Below are positions 33,516-45,057 of a stretch of 64,000 nucleotides of DNA, piece by piece (the stretch's first letter is position 1; every line of letters starts with the position of its first letter). The DNA is taken from positions 284,165 to 348,164 of the forward strand of contig JTDE01000178.1 of the NCBI GenBank assembly GCA_014338405.1, in the 5' to 3' direction. The notes under the pieces are model-generated. The model had not been told where the DNA came from and ran no database searches. It saw only the letters and a list, made by a program, of their open reading frames with translations. Position numbers and translations under genes: made by a program. The DNA is from Paragonimus skrjabini miyazakii. Taxonomy: Eukaryota; Platyhelminthes; Trematoda; Plagiorchiida; Troglotrematidae.

Positions 33516-34674
33516 TGCACACATTGTGTTTCAGTGAAACCACCGATGATCGTCCGAGTTGTGACTTCTCGGCATTGATCCGGAGTCCTGAGTTCTTAGT
33601 GCGATTTAAGACAGCATCTGGGTGGGCAGCATGTTCCGATTCCGTGTTACTGTATATTACGATATCATCTCCATATACTGCCACATTATCCAGTCGTTTT
33701 ACCAGCTGAACCATCAGGCGTCGAAATGTGAACGGTGCTCCGGATAAGCCAAACGGCATGCGGTTGAACTGATACTGTTTTTCGCCCACCGTGAATACTG
33801 TTTTCTCACGATCCGTGGGTTTTATTGGTACCTGCCAGTATCCGCAGCGCAAGTTCAATACTGTGAACAACTTCGCATGTTGCAACTTGTCAAAAATATC
33901 AGCGATGGACGGTATTGGCACAACTTTGTTTTGTGTTACCTCATTCAGCCGTCTAAAATCCACACAAAAGCAATACTTCCCGTTAGACTTCTTCACCAGG
34001 AGAACAGGCGAGTTGTGCGAACTGTTGGATCCTTCGATAACATCCCCATCCAGCATGTTCTGTATTTGCATTTTCACTTCCTCTTCCAGGTGAGCCGGTA
34101 TACTGCGGGGTCCGTGAAGTCGAAATGTTTCGGTTGTTGGTATTTCATGTGCAATCCAGCTGCAGAATCCGTACGGGTCATCGTTGTTCGTAAATACTTC
34201 CGCATACTTCTCGATCGTGGACTGGAGCAAGGGGGCAGTGCAAATGGGGGTTTTAGCTGTGCATACTTCGTTGACGCTATCCTGTCACTGTCATGTGAGT
34301 GTCAGGGAGCCATACCTGGTTGACAACCTTTTGTGCTTCAAGTCAATCACGGCATCTGTTGCAGCAAGGAAATCGGCCCCAAGGATCGTTTGCCTGGTTT
34401 CTGGGGGCACAATGAAACGGTGCTTTACGATATGACCGCCGATACGTATCCCACATTCTTTCACACCGTCAACCAGTAGACTATGACCTCCAATCGTCCA
34501 CATTATCATGGATGTCGGTTCTACGTCTTGCTTTTCTGCACGAGCAATCAACGAAATAGCCACCTCTGCGTCGACCAAACACTGTTCTATTTCTCCGTCA
34601 ACTTCAACCCCTGTATGTATGGCCCCCTTCTCAATCGCTCCCATTACTAGTTGACCGCCCAATAAAAAGACCAA
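33516..34674 (-). pseudogene. Gypsy-type LTR retrotransposon pol: protease and reverse transcriptase, truncated
   Basis: The protease part (34674-34291) has CLVDAEVAISLI where active retropepsins have D-T/S-G, and the conserved ILGADFLAATDAVIDL. Two in-frame stops follow. RT then reads IEKYAEVF, SSHNSPVLLVKKSNGKYCFC VDFRRLNEVT, FTVLNLRCGYWQVPI, FNRMPFGLSGAPFTFRRLM, NVAVYGDDIVIYS and GLRINAEKSQLGRSSV. Motif A carries Asn (VLNLRCGYW) where the first catalytic Asp belongs; motif C keeps YGDD. The frame ends just after the RT thumb start, so connection, RNase H and integrase are missing. It is a dead copy cut off at the junction with the RTE-like remnant. Confidence 0.9.
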
Positions 34675-35428
34675 TCGTGGAACGCTTTGTTTTTATGCCC
34701 CTTAAAACTCCGGGTTGGGCACTCCTTCTTCAAATGTCCTTTTCCCCCACAGATGAAACAGCCTCCTAGTCTATCGTTCTTTTGTGATGCTGTTCTCATG
34801 GCAGTTACATCCGCTGCGAGTTGCTTCATTGTCTTCTGCATTTCTTCCAGTGTCTGTTTGTCTGTATTGCTGTTTGCATCCACTGAGGCCACGGACATTA
34901 CTGCCAACTCCCGCGTCGCCTTCGCGAGCTCATCAAGGTCCATCGGCCAGGCGACATGGGTAATACGGGCCTGGTCGCTAACGGCCATCGAGAGACTTTT
35001 AATAAACTGCTCCGTTAACAACTGCTGTCGTGGTTCTTGATCCAATCCTGGCACAGTCCTGTCCAGCAAACCTTACAGAGTGAGAGCGAATACGGACAGA
35101 TCCGCTCCTAGCCCAAGCATGGCCTCCTGGCGGTCTGCCTGGCTGTCAAACGCAGCCATCAGCCCCTCCTTCGAAGCGGCCCACCCCCTCTTCGCGCTGC
35201 GTCCAGCACCGCTTTCGCTCTGCCTTTCACCACCGTACACAGGGCAGCCAGCTTCCCATGGTCGGTCTTGACTCCGATTACTTCGGCCACGTCCTCGGAG
35301 TCCTGCAGGAACGTCCGGACGTCTCCATCCTCGAACGGCTGCGGCCAGGCTACTTTCACCTTCGCGTTCGTCACGGCACCTGTTGTTGTGACCGCAAAAG
35401 ACGCTTGACCTGAGAATTCGTTTATCAT
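34647..35428 (-). pseudogene. Gypsy-type retrotransposon gag with CCHC zinc knuckle
   Basis: A likely start is ATG at 35428 (MINEFSGQASFAV), leading into VAWPQPFEDGDVRTFLQDSE, ALCTVVKGRAKAVLDAARR, then a frame change near 35190-35160. It continues with EGLMAAFDSQADRQEAM, a TAA at 35073-35075, then the C-terminal part with TEQFIKSLSMAVSDQARITH, a Gln/Met-rich helix and CFICGGKGHLKKEC, a standard C-x2-C-x4-H-x4-C nucleic-acid-binding knuckle. The gag frame overlaps the pol frame by 28 bases (34647-34674), with pol in the -1 frame, the usual Gypsy arrangement. One frameshift and one stop disable it. Confidence 0.85.
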
Positions 35429-36240
35429 GCAAACTCCCGTACAGGTCATGTCAAAAATTGAACCACAAACGTGTACACTCATTTGCACGGCAGACATGCA
35501 TTCACATACATTGGATGATCGTACGTTATCATTCGCCTTGGTAAAACTTCTCCCATAAAGCGTACACACTATTCCGATAATCTCTTCTTCTCCGTCGTCT
35601 TCCTGGCGTTCGGAGCTTGCCCTTTTGTTCCTGAATGTAGCCTGTAAGTAACATACTACGTGTGAGTAGCATACTACTCACAACAAAACTGCCTGCCATA
35701 AAACAATAGTACACCGTCGGCCAACAGACCACGAGCACGTTGGGTTCAAGTAAGTTATGTCAATTATATCCATGTTTTTTCTGTTCGAATTGACCAACGA
35801 CCACCGTCGTTTGGAAACTCACCTGCTCTTTTATTCAGAAACCTGGGTGTCAATGCCCTTCTAACTTTCATTTTACCCAGCTTTGTTGATGTGCTCTATA
35901 ATGAATGTCTTGTCTGTTTTCACACGGTTCAACCTTGCAATTTGTTTCTTCTCCTATCTCCTCTAGAGTGCACTAGCAACTATTCGTATACTGAACCACT
36001 TCTGGTGTTACTTTGTCTACATTTTTCTTCCCAGCTTAGATCTCATTGTTGGAGTCAGTCTGCTTACTTCCAGATAGATAGGGGTTTCAGTTTTGTGTCA
36101 GCCTCTCAACTGACTAACCAGCGTTGGCCGGTTGGGTACAATGACTACCATTCACATGTTGTTAGGGCGCCCACCCTGTTACCATCCCAAGGCGCCTCCG
36201 TCGTGAGAAAGAAGAAAGAAACTACTTGACTCAGTCCTAA
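35429..36240. other. Region 5' of Gypsy gag; no clear LTR or primer site
   Basis: The 5' LTR and primer-binding site of the minus-strand Gypsy should lie here. I see a 9-bp inverted repeat (TGTGAGTAG, CATA, CTACTCACA) at 35661-35682 but no paired LTR copy in the window. A plus-strand frame at 35891-36229 ends in a purine-rich run (GAGAAAGAAGAAAGAAAC) near 36205-36223. Confidence 0.35.
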
Positions 36241-36670
36241 CTAGCGGAACTGTTCGAATCGGTTGAGACTTTTTATGCCGCTATGCGCATGTGCGATCCT
36301 AACTCTTTCTCATGATGTGGTGGGAATGTGTGGTCATGACGTGCCCTATAAATACTTTGTATTTGTCGCCCTAGCCGCACCCGTTTTATGGCGGAACAAG
36401 ACTCTTCAGTTTGAACGCGTCTTTTGGCCTGTTTTGGGAGCGAATACGCGAACAGTCGCGGTATTATTCGGGACCGAGATTTCCGCGTGAATTTTTACCG
36501 GAACGAGGATCGGATTTTATCGAGCGCACCACTATACCGAGATCGAACCCGCGTATCGTTTAGGAGGGTTTACAACACACGTCTGCTGATAATTTTTCTT
36601 CGACTTTACACTGGATACGTGATGTGTAAGGTGAACTACAACTGGTTCAGCGCAATACACTTTTAGTTAT
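36241..36670 (+). promoter_or_regulatory. Possible solo LTR or promoter block with TATA motif
   Basis: This block is GC-richer than its flanks and contains CCTATAAATACTTTG near 36345. It follows a purine-rich tract at 36205-36223 that could be a polypurine tract. Together these suggest the 3' LTR of a plus-oriented LTR element. No second copy, target duplication or TG...CA ends could be confirmed. Confidence 0.25.
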
Positions 36671-37365
36671 TTTTAGGCGCAGGCGTTTTTTGGCTTCGGT
36701 CACTGTGACAAGCTAAACCGTTCCAGATGCCATCAACCATGTTATTTCATTACATATAATGTTGTGATTTAATGAACTGAAGGTTAATTGTGACTTTCAA
36801 GGACAGCGTACTTTTATACCGTGTCTGAATTATTGTAACAGACAAAAGGTTCAAAATAGATAAGTGTGCTATCCCATTCCTTCATTCATATCCAACGAAA
36901 ATTTCGAAAAATAACCGCTGCCACATTAAGGTAACATCAGAGCCGCGTGTCAGCTGTTTACTGTAAATTCAATGTGAATAATCGGAGAATGCTTAACCGT
37001 TCTATCTTATGAGTTATGGACGGCCTTATTCATAAATGGCTCAAGATCAACTTCTTATCGCCAGATTATCTTTAATAATTGAAAGAAATTACGTTAGGAA
37101 ATATGCACTTTTACTAATGAAAATAAGTCCTGGGACATTAAAACAGTTTGGTCATTATCATTGACTTATAAATCACTCACTTAGGTAATCCGACGATTGA
37201 TATTACCTGGGTTAGTAATGTTATAATACACTTTGCTTCATTTCTCGAAGATTATCAAAGTTCAAAATAAACCCAAAATTACATGTGCACAAGCAGGTTT
37301 GGGCATAAGACAGAAATGCCAATTTCCTATGTCTTTTTGTGTGCATTCGAAAAATAGTATCCAAC
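36671..37365. other. No recognised gene
   Basis: AT-rich with nothing recognised. Confidence 0.35.
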
Positions 37366-37508
37366 CTGGCATCCTTGCCCATCAACTTTCTTGCTACATG
37401 TATCGATCGTCGAATAGCAATCTCAGCCAACAGCTGCTCATGTAAACAACCTGCCAGTTTGTCAAGCCTGAGCCGTTGAGCAAAACTATCAACTGTGAAC
37501 AACTGCAT
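37366..37508 (-). CDS. Candidate first coding or internal exon
   Basis: On the minus strand an ATG at 37508 opens a frame that reaches a donor (GCCAG|GTTGGA) at 37365. The 47 codons and two extra bases encode a mostly helical basic peptide: SFAQRLRLDKLAGCLHEQLL, then AEIAIRRSIHVARKLMGKDA. No strong acceptor precedes the ATG, so it may be a first coding exon. The end phase fits the start of the exon at 15027-14673. No family is recognised. Confidence 0.3.
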
Positions 37509-39976
37509 TCGTCAACTGTGTCCGTTATTCGCATCACCGCTTTTACTGGCTCTAGTTGCGAGGGTCATGTAATTAGCAAGTATGGTTCGCCTTGTCAACA
37601 GTAAGTCCAATCTGACGAAAGCTGTCCATCAGTGGCGCCATGCCAGCTTCAAGCCTGAACGCATCTGCAAACCGAGGTTGATGGAGATGACGAGCGAGTG
37701 AACACGCGAGTGCGCGCAAGCTACCAGTCTCATATATGGTCCACTCCTGCAGGTTTTCTTACCGCCAGTGTTTTCCAGGGCCTGCGTCCGACTTTTCAAA
37801 TTTCCCACTTTTGGAAATCACAAGCTCATCTCCTAACGAAATCATTAGCATAGTGTTGCAACCACGTAGCTGAATTTCATCCCATGTGCCATCGAACATC
37901 GGCCATTTGCATTAGCGACTCTGTCAGTTACCGAGAAAATGAGAAGGGGGTCTTGTTGATGCATCATTGAAAACGAGGGAAAGAGGGAGAAGCGACAAAC
38001 GCGGATTACTATTGATTGGCTTGGAGAAATAGAGATAAACGGAAGCAGAAACATTGACAGAAATAACTAACATGCAATCTATTAAACAGAATAACCACAA
38101 GACCGTTCAGTGGATCAAGTAATAGATATGAATCGATGACGATCAAAGTAAAACATTGCCCCCTACATAGTTAAATGAACCTTAAACTGCAGCCATGCGA
38201 TTACCTGAAAGAATATCTCTAAAATTGTCTGAGGTGTTTTCACCAGTAACCCACAAACAGTTGTTCATAAAACAAAAACCCAATCATTTCAGGTTCAATT
38301 GAGGGCATTCCAACGAATTGATCCTAAAATGAATATACGAGTGGTAAGCTGTCATGGTTTAGAACATCAGTAATTTTTTGTTATTCTCTGCATTCCTTGT
38401 TTGCATAAAAGTTTTTGACAATGTTGGGTAAAATACACATTTTCCGAGATCATTGAAATATGGTGCGTAGCCTCATAACAGAAGTATGGTTCATCATCTT
38501 GCCTTCAAAAATAATGGTGTTCCACACAACGTTAAAATTTTTTACAATACACAAATCTGTCCAGTGTGTTTTCTGTTCATTGTTTTGCTTTCTTTGTCTG
38601 GTAATCTATAACGGCTTTGAGAACGTAAAGTCCACAAAATGACGTATAAAAAGATCATCGACAAAGTTACTCAGTGAATGGTCAGTTTATCCACTGAATA
38701 GGTGTTCGTCTTTTTAAATTGAATCGTTATCAGCAGCGTTTAGTTAACGGTTGTTGGATAATAACTGCATGTAATTCCAGTTTATCTGCTAGATTTCGGT
38801 TGACCGAATGATCATAATATGTGTAAGAAGTGATACTTAAAAAAACAAGAAATTTTATCGTCTGTGCAACGTTATAGGATGCATTGTTAGAATATCAGAA
38901 TACTCCGCACACTTGCGTAACAGTTATCTTTTAGTTTTCTTCTTAATCTCGGTGAAATTGTCACGCTAATGGTATTTCTGATTAAGGATCAGTTGAAAGA
39001 TTGTTGAGGTTTTGGGACTAACCAAGAGCTATATTTTGTTAGATGACTGTTTGTTGACAGTTCATCTACTAGTTCTGTCAAAACAAACGCAGGTGAATAA
39101 TTCCGGTCTTAGTAACATTAAGTCTCAAACGAATAATCGTTTAACACTCAGAAAAATTGGTTAAAAATGATTATCTTTCATTTTTCAAACGAATTCAAAC
39201 CAGTTGTGAGATGCCGATTTCGTGTTACATTCGCACACATTTTGCATTAATCCAAGACGCCTCAAAAATTTTCTGTAATGGTCAGTAACCAAAATAAGAT
39301 AAGTTGTTTTGTTGTATGCCTTTGAGAAGTTTGTGGCGGTTTATTTTGATGTGGCAGAGTTCGTTGTATGGGTATAACGTTTTTAAGTCCTCCGTGTTTT
39401 ACTTTTTCATTGTTCACAGGGTTGTTCTGTGAATAATATCACGTTTTTCTTCATGTAATTCTGAACCTATATAGTTCCGTATCGGTGAGGTTTACTTCCC
39501 ACAGATTTCCCCCCTTGAACTGCGCATCAGTGTTCTGATCGAAAACCGCTTTAAACAGCCTAAGAACTGTGTATTACTTTAACCAGTTCCGATCTCAGCT
39601 CAGTGAAAGATGAGAATAAGTTCATCAAATCATCATAGCCTAAATATTGACTGTAGTAACTTGTCCTACGAAAATCATTTTTCAGAAGTAAAAATTGAAA
39701 TACGGGCTTATAAGTAAATATCTAGTAGATATTTATCACAGGATTGCTGCCACTACTTCCTTAAGTCTCGACAGTTATGCAAATTTTCAATTAAAGTATA
39801 ACTGTACAACCTTTATTGTTGACTGTGTAGTTTCCTCATTTAAGTGAACAGTTTCTCAGTAGATCTGATTGGTATTCATTACGCTGGTATAAATACAGTA
39901 CATCGTGGAGATCAAACGTATTTAAGTGTGTATATGAAGTAGGTAACATTAGATGTTTTCCTGAGGTTTGTTTCAG
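37509..39976. other. No recognised gene
   Basis: No credible exon, RNA gene or named repeat in 2.5 kb. Confidence 0.35.
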
Positions 39977-40096
39977 CAACATAAGTCATATTTCGCACGG
40001 GTTCGAACGCTGAGTTTACACAGACGAAATGTTCGGCACCGCACTTCCATGACTTTCAATGACATTTTTCAAGAAGCTTTATTTGGGGAGAATTAA
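39977..40096 (+). CDS. Candidate terminal exon
   Basis: A good acceptor (ctgaggtttgtttcag) ends at 39976. The next 39 codons are open to TAA at 40094-40096: QHKSYFARVRTLSLHRRNVR, then HRTSMTFNDIFQEALFGEN. It starts in phase 0, which fits the exons ending at 21183 and 30604. The basic, His/Arg-rich start and acidic helical end look protein-like. It is short, and no polyadenylation signal is near, so it may be chance. Confidence 0.3.
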   Translation, partial: QHKSYFARVRTLSLHRRNVRHRTSMTFNDIFQEALFGEN

Positions 40097-40494
40097 ACAT
40101 GTAATTGTCAAAACCAGGCTTGTCATCAGTTAAATCTAAAGAAACCACAGTCGCTGTCGTATGCAATAGTAATGATATAATCAGTGTGAAACGTTGGGCT
40201 GTAAATGTATACGAATTAACAAAATGGGTTTTCAAAAGTAGTGCTCATCCAGTGCAATTGCGATAATCTCTGATGTATCATGTGATTCACGTTATTAGGC
40301 GCTTTTACATAACCACATAATTTACGAGTTCTTGAATCATAGCTCAACCTGAGGACTGCAACCATGATCATACCCGAACGGTGGGAAGCACTTGTACTGT
40401 TTTCGTTTTGAACGATAAATGTAAACTACTGTCCAGAAGTTAACCAGTCAGGCACTGAACTAGCACAAGTGGTTCGAACATCACTTAGAGGTGA
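40097..40494. other. No recognised gene
   Basis: Nothing recognised. Confidence 0.3.
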
Positions 40495-40680
40495 TTCTGA
40501 CTAGAAGTTTAGCCGTGATAAGGTGGTTCTGTCGAATGTGAGGCCAGTAACACGGTGACTAACAAAGTCGCCCCACAGTCATGTGGACCAACGTTTAACT
40601 CCCGGCTGTGGCAAGGGTATGCGGTACTGATGGGTTTTACCAAAATTGGAACTCGGGTCTAATGCTCACTCTGGGAAGAA
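40495..40680 (+). repeat. tRNA-headed SINE family A, diverged copy
   Basis: GTGAGGCCAGTAACACGGTG, then GTTTAACTCCCGGCTGTGGC, GGTATGCGGTACTGATGGG and GAACTCGGGTCTAATGCT follow the family head and tail in order, with many changes and small gaps. Confidence 0.5.
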
Positions 40681-40800
40681 GTGGGATAATATATCAATCT
40701 GCACGCTAAACTTGCGATCAAATCTGACGAATATGCAAGTCATATAAGCGAATATCCTCAATATGTTTTACTTTGAGTAATTTTCTTGTTTCTTTATTAG

Positions 40801-40887
40801 GTATTTATGACTCGTGGCATTTTTGCTGGACAGTGTCTTGTTTCCCAATCAGTCTTTTCGTTTCCACCTAAAGGAAATGCTACTTGA
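40801..40887 (+). CDS. Candidate short terminal exon
   Basis: A strong acceptor (ttcttgtttctttattag) ends at 40800. It is followed by 28 codons to TGA at 40885-40887: VFMTRGIFAGQCLVSQSVFS, then FPPKGNAT. Its phase 0 start would compete with the exons at 39977 and 41413. This makes an alternative end or a chance frame the main explanations. Confidence 0.25.
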   Translation, partial: VFMTRGIFAGQCLVSQSVFSFPPKGNAT

Positions 40888-41412
40888 GAAACTATCCCTT
40901 ATAGTATGGATATAGCGAGAAACATCAATAACCGTTCACATTGCTTGAATAGTGTACAAAATTTCCGACGCAAATTGCCTGGAAAACGCGGATGGGAAGT
41001 TGCTGGTGGTTGCCTGTTTCACAGAGAAAGGAAGTGTTCCACCTCTTAGGCACGCATCCCCTGGATTCAAACATTGTAGTCCTTATCGGCCACATTGTTC
41101 TCCAAGTAGAAGAAGCCTAAAGTTGCCATCAAGACGGCCGTCGGACTTTGGAGACGTTTATTGAAACCAGTGCCATGTCATCAACGGTATATCACTCCTG
41201 ATCTCTGCAAGTTTGATTTCTCAACGTCTTCTCCACTTGGAAGTTCTTAGGGCACGCGGAGACGTTCACTAATCATTATGGTACGGCTAGTGTGAAAGGG
41301 AATGCTCATGTCCTCATGGTGCATATTATTTAATTTATCAGCTAATTCTCAAGGGATTGATGTATGTGTTTTTTTATTCCTCTTAATGCGACTATCGACT
41401 GAAATCTACCAG

Positions 41413-41598
41413 TCACCTAGATCTATCAACGGTCCTTCGGTTGAGCACAATAGCAACCATTCTCAGATGGGAACACTGTGTGAACGTACACGTAAAAACA
41501 CGCAAGGAAATAATAGTAGTGTGCAAAGTGCCTTTGTCCGGAATAATCACCTCAATAACCGGCGTACTAATGACAGTGTGTCATGCGTTGTAATTCAA
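41413..41598 (+). CDS. Candidate internal exon, Asn/Ser-rich
   Basis: An acceptor (actgaaatctaccag) at 41412 and a good donor (TTCAA|GTGAGG) at 41599 bound exactly 62 codons in phase 0 at both ends. The product is hydrophilic and rich in Asn, Ser and Arg: SPRSINGPSVEHNSNHSQMG, then TLCERTRKNTQGNNSSVQSA and NNHLNNRRTNDSVSC. It looks like a disordered linker. Its phase fits the exon ending at 21183. The acceptor's pyrimidine tract is only moderate and the frame is open upstream, so the 5' limit could differ. Confidence 0.4.
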
Positions 41599-42699
41599 GT
41601 GAGGTTAAAGATAGTCATATTACCCCTTATCAGCGGCTTGGCATACTTCGATGAAGGCCATAAATAGCAATACGCATATGCTGTGGGCTTGTTAAACCAT
41701 GCAAGTGTCAAACGTACTGACTATGCATGAGAAAAGCAAGATGAACACTTAATCGGTCACAGTGCCCAGTAATCTCGTTTGTTAATTCGTTGGGTCAATC
41801 CATGCAGAGGAGCTTGTGAGCGGGTTAATTCCAAAAGTTAGCAAGACCCCAAAACACTTGAGAAATGGATCAACGCGCGAAGTTCAATTGTTTGCCATTA
41901 GCCCGGCTAGGTGTCGAGTTCCACATTAGGAACAGCATAACCAATCTCGTTACAGACACACGAAGCGAATCAATAATTCAATATGACTAAGTATCTCATC
42001 CTCAAAAGTTCTGCGCGGAACGTGTTCTATCCAGGCAAGATACAATGGAAAGTTCAGATGAACCAACTCCACGGTGCAGCTGTAAATTCAATCTCATCTT
42101 TCCCAGAGCCTGCGGATTCAAACTTTCCTAGGTAGCGTTTGAAATCTCAGTCTCTTACGATGTTGCCATATAAACCTCACACCCTAACCTCCGTTCTTGT
42201 CTGACTTTGAACGCTGTCGTGTCCTAATCCCGAACAATTCCTATGGGAATGTGCACCGCGTCTACCAATGACCCTATTCAATCTTGGTGCCTATGCTTCT
42301 CTCTTCGTTTATTCGCTCAGTACAGCGCGAGTGTGTGTGTGTGTGTGCACACGTTTGGATGCATTTCTATTAACCGTTCTCACTTTTTGTATGGTTGTTG
42401 TACCGCGTATGTCTCTAAACTATCCATCGAAAAGGACGGGTAATAAAAGCGGAAGTTCGCGCCGCAATCCATAAATTTTAAGGCACGTTTATTCCATAAC
42501 TTCTGGGCAATTCCTTAAATACAGTTGACCCTAAGCGGACGGTTAGAATGACACGATGTTTTGTGAAAAATACTAACGAGCCAGTGGCTGTCTTTCAAAG
42601 TTTAATTAGATTACTTACAGCTTAACCTAAACTGGTGAATATTTTCCATATAAAATGTCACAGCAGGTTATACTGTCTTAACGGTTTTCTCTACAACAG
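41599..42699. other. No secure gene; (GT)n run
   Basis: A GT microsatellite lies at 42331-42347. Frames at 42243-42474 overlap it and lack support. Confidence 0.35.
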
Positions 42700-42751
42700 G
42701 TTAACTCACGATAACGGACCTCAATACAACGATGCTTCTGTTTACCCAATT
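42700..42751 (+). CDS. Weak candidate exon
   Basis: A strong acceptor (ggttttctctacaacag) ends at 42699 and a donor (CAATT|GTAGGC) follows at 42752. The 17 codons read LTHDNGPQYNDASVYPI. The frame stays open another 14 codons past the donor. Its start phase does not fit the exon ending at 41598. Confidence 0.2.
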
Positions 42752-43338
42752 GTAGGCAACGTTTGCAGGAGGGGAGCTTTCAATCCCAGCTAAACACTTT
42801 TCAGCGTTACATCTGTCCCACACGGTAAACTTGTTGCTAACCTTAAAATCAGTTTGTTCTTGATGTACAAGATTGTTTTATTCGAGACTTTTGTGTATTA
42901 AAATTTGCTTTCATTCCAATACTCGTTCTGCTGTTGTAAAAGGCTTCCATTATATGTAACGGAACGAGCATTCAATGCGTCAATACTTCTGTGGTAAAAT
43001 TCTGTCCATCTGTTCGCTGCTATATGGAGTCGGCGGTCCAGACAAGTATTTCGTTAACACTATGAATGGGAAGCCTCATTATTTATAACAAGATTACCTG
43101 AACATAGCATGAAATTATGCAACAGAATCAGCGGAATATTCAGACCATGTTTAACTGAAATGCGCTGATTCCTCCCGTGTTATTTACACAAGTGATATTT
43201 CTATTTGGTATGATGCGGCGATTTGTTCCAGTAAAAGACTGGGACTGCCAACGACCTCACTGGTTTTAGTGACACAATATCCCTAGCCAAGTAATTCATC
43301 CGTTTCAAACATAACCGAGCATTTCGGATGATGCTTAC
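42752..43338. other. No recognised gene
   Basis: No credible exon or repeat. Confidence 0.35.
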
Positions 43339-43454
43339 AGATACTAGTTTGCCGGATGTCGTATGAGTAGACTTTGACGCTGGTAACACACTAACGAAAT
43401 GAAGCTTGCTACCAGTAGGATTAAGTGAATACATAAGTTCCGATTATTTCATCT
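43339..43454 (-). CDS. Weak candidate 5' exon
   Basis: On the minus strand a good acceptor (cgcttttctatcctaatag) ends at 43455 and a consensus donor (TATCT|GTAAGC) follows at 43338. An ATG at 43434 opens MYSLNPTGSKLHFVSVLPAS through the donor, after a short leader that contains one upstream ATG. It would be a first coding exon if real. Confidence 0.2.
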
Positions 43455-45009
43455 CTATTAGGATAGAAAAGCGAAACGTCTTTCATATTCTTATCTTCCT
43501 TTGTAAGTTTCATCTACCGTTGCGGCCAGTATTCAACAACTATACACATTACGTAGTCTTCTGATTAAATATTTGTTTCTAATACCGCAACAGTTAATTA
43601 CTGTAGTGAATACCTATGAATGATGTTTTAGTTTTAATAGAAAACGGTGTGTTTTTCCTAACCCATATCCATTGCTAAAAATGAATCTTTGAGATGAGTG
43701 CAGCAGGATTTTTTTATTTCCCAATGTGTAGTTTAGTCAGTGCGGTCAATTCGAAATGATATGGTGCAACGCGATCCGAATGTTTACCTTTAGTATATCA
43801 ACAAGTCCTAGGGGCGGAAATTTAGCAGAACAAGCAATCCCGCCTTCACGATGGTAAAAGCGGTTTAACCCAACCGTATGGTGCTCCAACATCGAAAGCT
43901 TTCAGCAGGAACCGTCATTTCCATAAAGTTTCTTCTATGGAGTTACACTGTGATGATAGTGCCTTACCGTAGCTGTGTGACTCATTAGCGATGCGATATC
44001 ACCCTATATGAATTTGTTAGATCATTGCGTAAAAATAAAGTCCATGACTGTTATCAAAACAGTTCATCACTTTCTTGCAAACCATTCCATTTCATCGAAA
44101 CCAGTTTTGTCCCTGTTTAATCTGTCCATCAGATATAAATTCATGGACTGAACTTCAAAACGATAAACTTCGCGTTAACAATCGATGTTCGTTGTGGCCG
44201 TATGATTATTTTGAAAACAGTCAAAAATGTGAAAATCAGACTGAGGATTACATACATTTTTTTCAGTATACCTGCATCGATCGTGTGAAATGCAAATGTG
44301 ATTAGAATTATTTTGGTACAGCCCCTGGAAATTTGTTTACAACAAACATTTCAGACAAAAATTCAACTTATGTAATTTTTGATGTTGTCAATTATCCCCT
44401 GTAATCACAAATAGTAGGTAAGTTGAGGCATACAGCACTGGGTATGATAAAACGGTTCTATCCTGTGGCGAACCCGAATGCATTTCAGTACCATCCACAA
44501 AATACTTTAACACGGCGGTATCTATTGGCCTTAAAATGAACACAGATGTTCAACAGGCTATGATGAAAGCGATAGTAGACCAGCAAAAATGTACACATAA
44601 TTCCGGGCTTGAAATGCCTTACCTATGTCAGGACCAGTTCCTATGCAATGTTTTAATCGTTATTGTTCATGTATAGCTGACGGAACACAGAGTAACGCTC
44701 ACATTAATACATTCATGCTTATTAGTTTCTCTGGTTACACTAACTGTTGACTTCATATCCTGGCGTATTGCTTACGCCGGTCTGCATGCTTCAGGTACTA
44801 ATTGATGCGTAATCACTGGTACTTCTCCCCCTTTATCCTGCCCTTGCAACCTGCTTATCCTCTGTGCATGGAACCACGGGTTCTTACTTCATTGAGATTA
44901 CCGGATTTAGACTTCGATACTGATTACTGTAATCATGGTATCAAGATTCACTTTAGTTGATTCGCCCCATTTCAGATTTGTGAGCTTCTTTTGTTGGTTT
45001 ACTCTTCAG
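43455..45009. other. No recognised gene
   Basis: A plus-strand frame at 44075-44305 has no paired splice sites. Nothing else is seen. Confidence 0.35.
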
Positions 45010-45057
45010 GCAATTTCTTCGGTTCGCCATGAACGATTTATACCGTAACTACTTTCG
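45010..45057 (+). CDS. Candidate microexon-sized internal exon
   Basis: A long pyrimidine tract and acceptor (tttgttggtttactcttcag) ends at 45009 and a donor (TTTCG|GTTAGC) follows at 45058. The 48 bases read one split base, QFLRFAMNDLYRNYF, and two more bases. The sequence is a convincing amphipathic helix, but the exon is too short to be sure. Confidence 0.25.
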
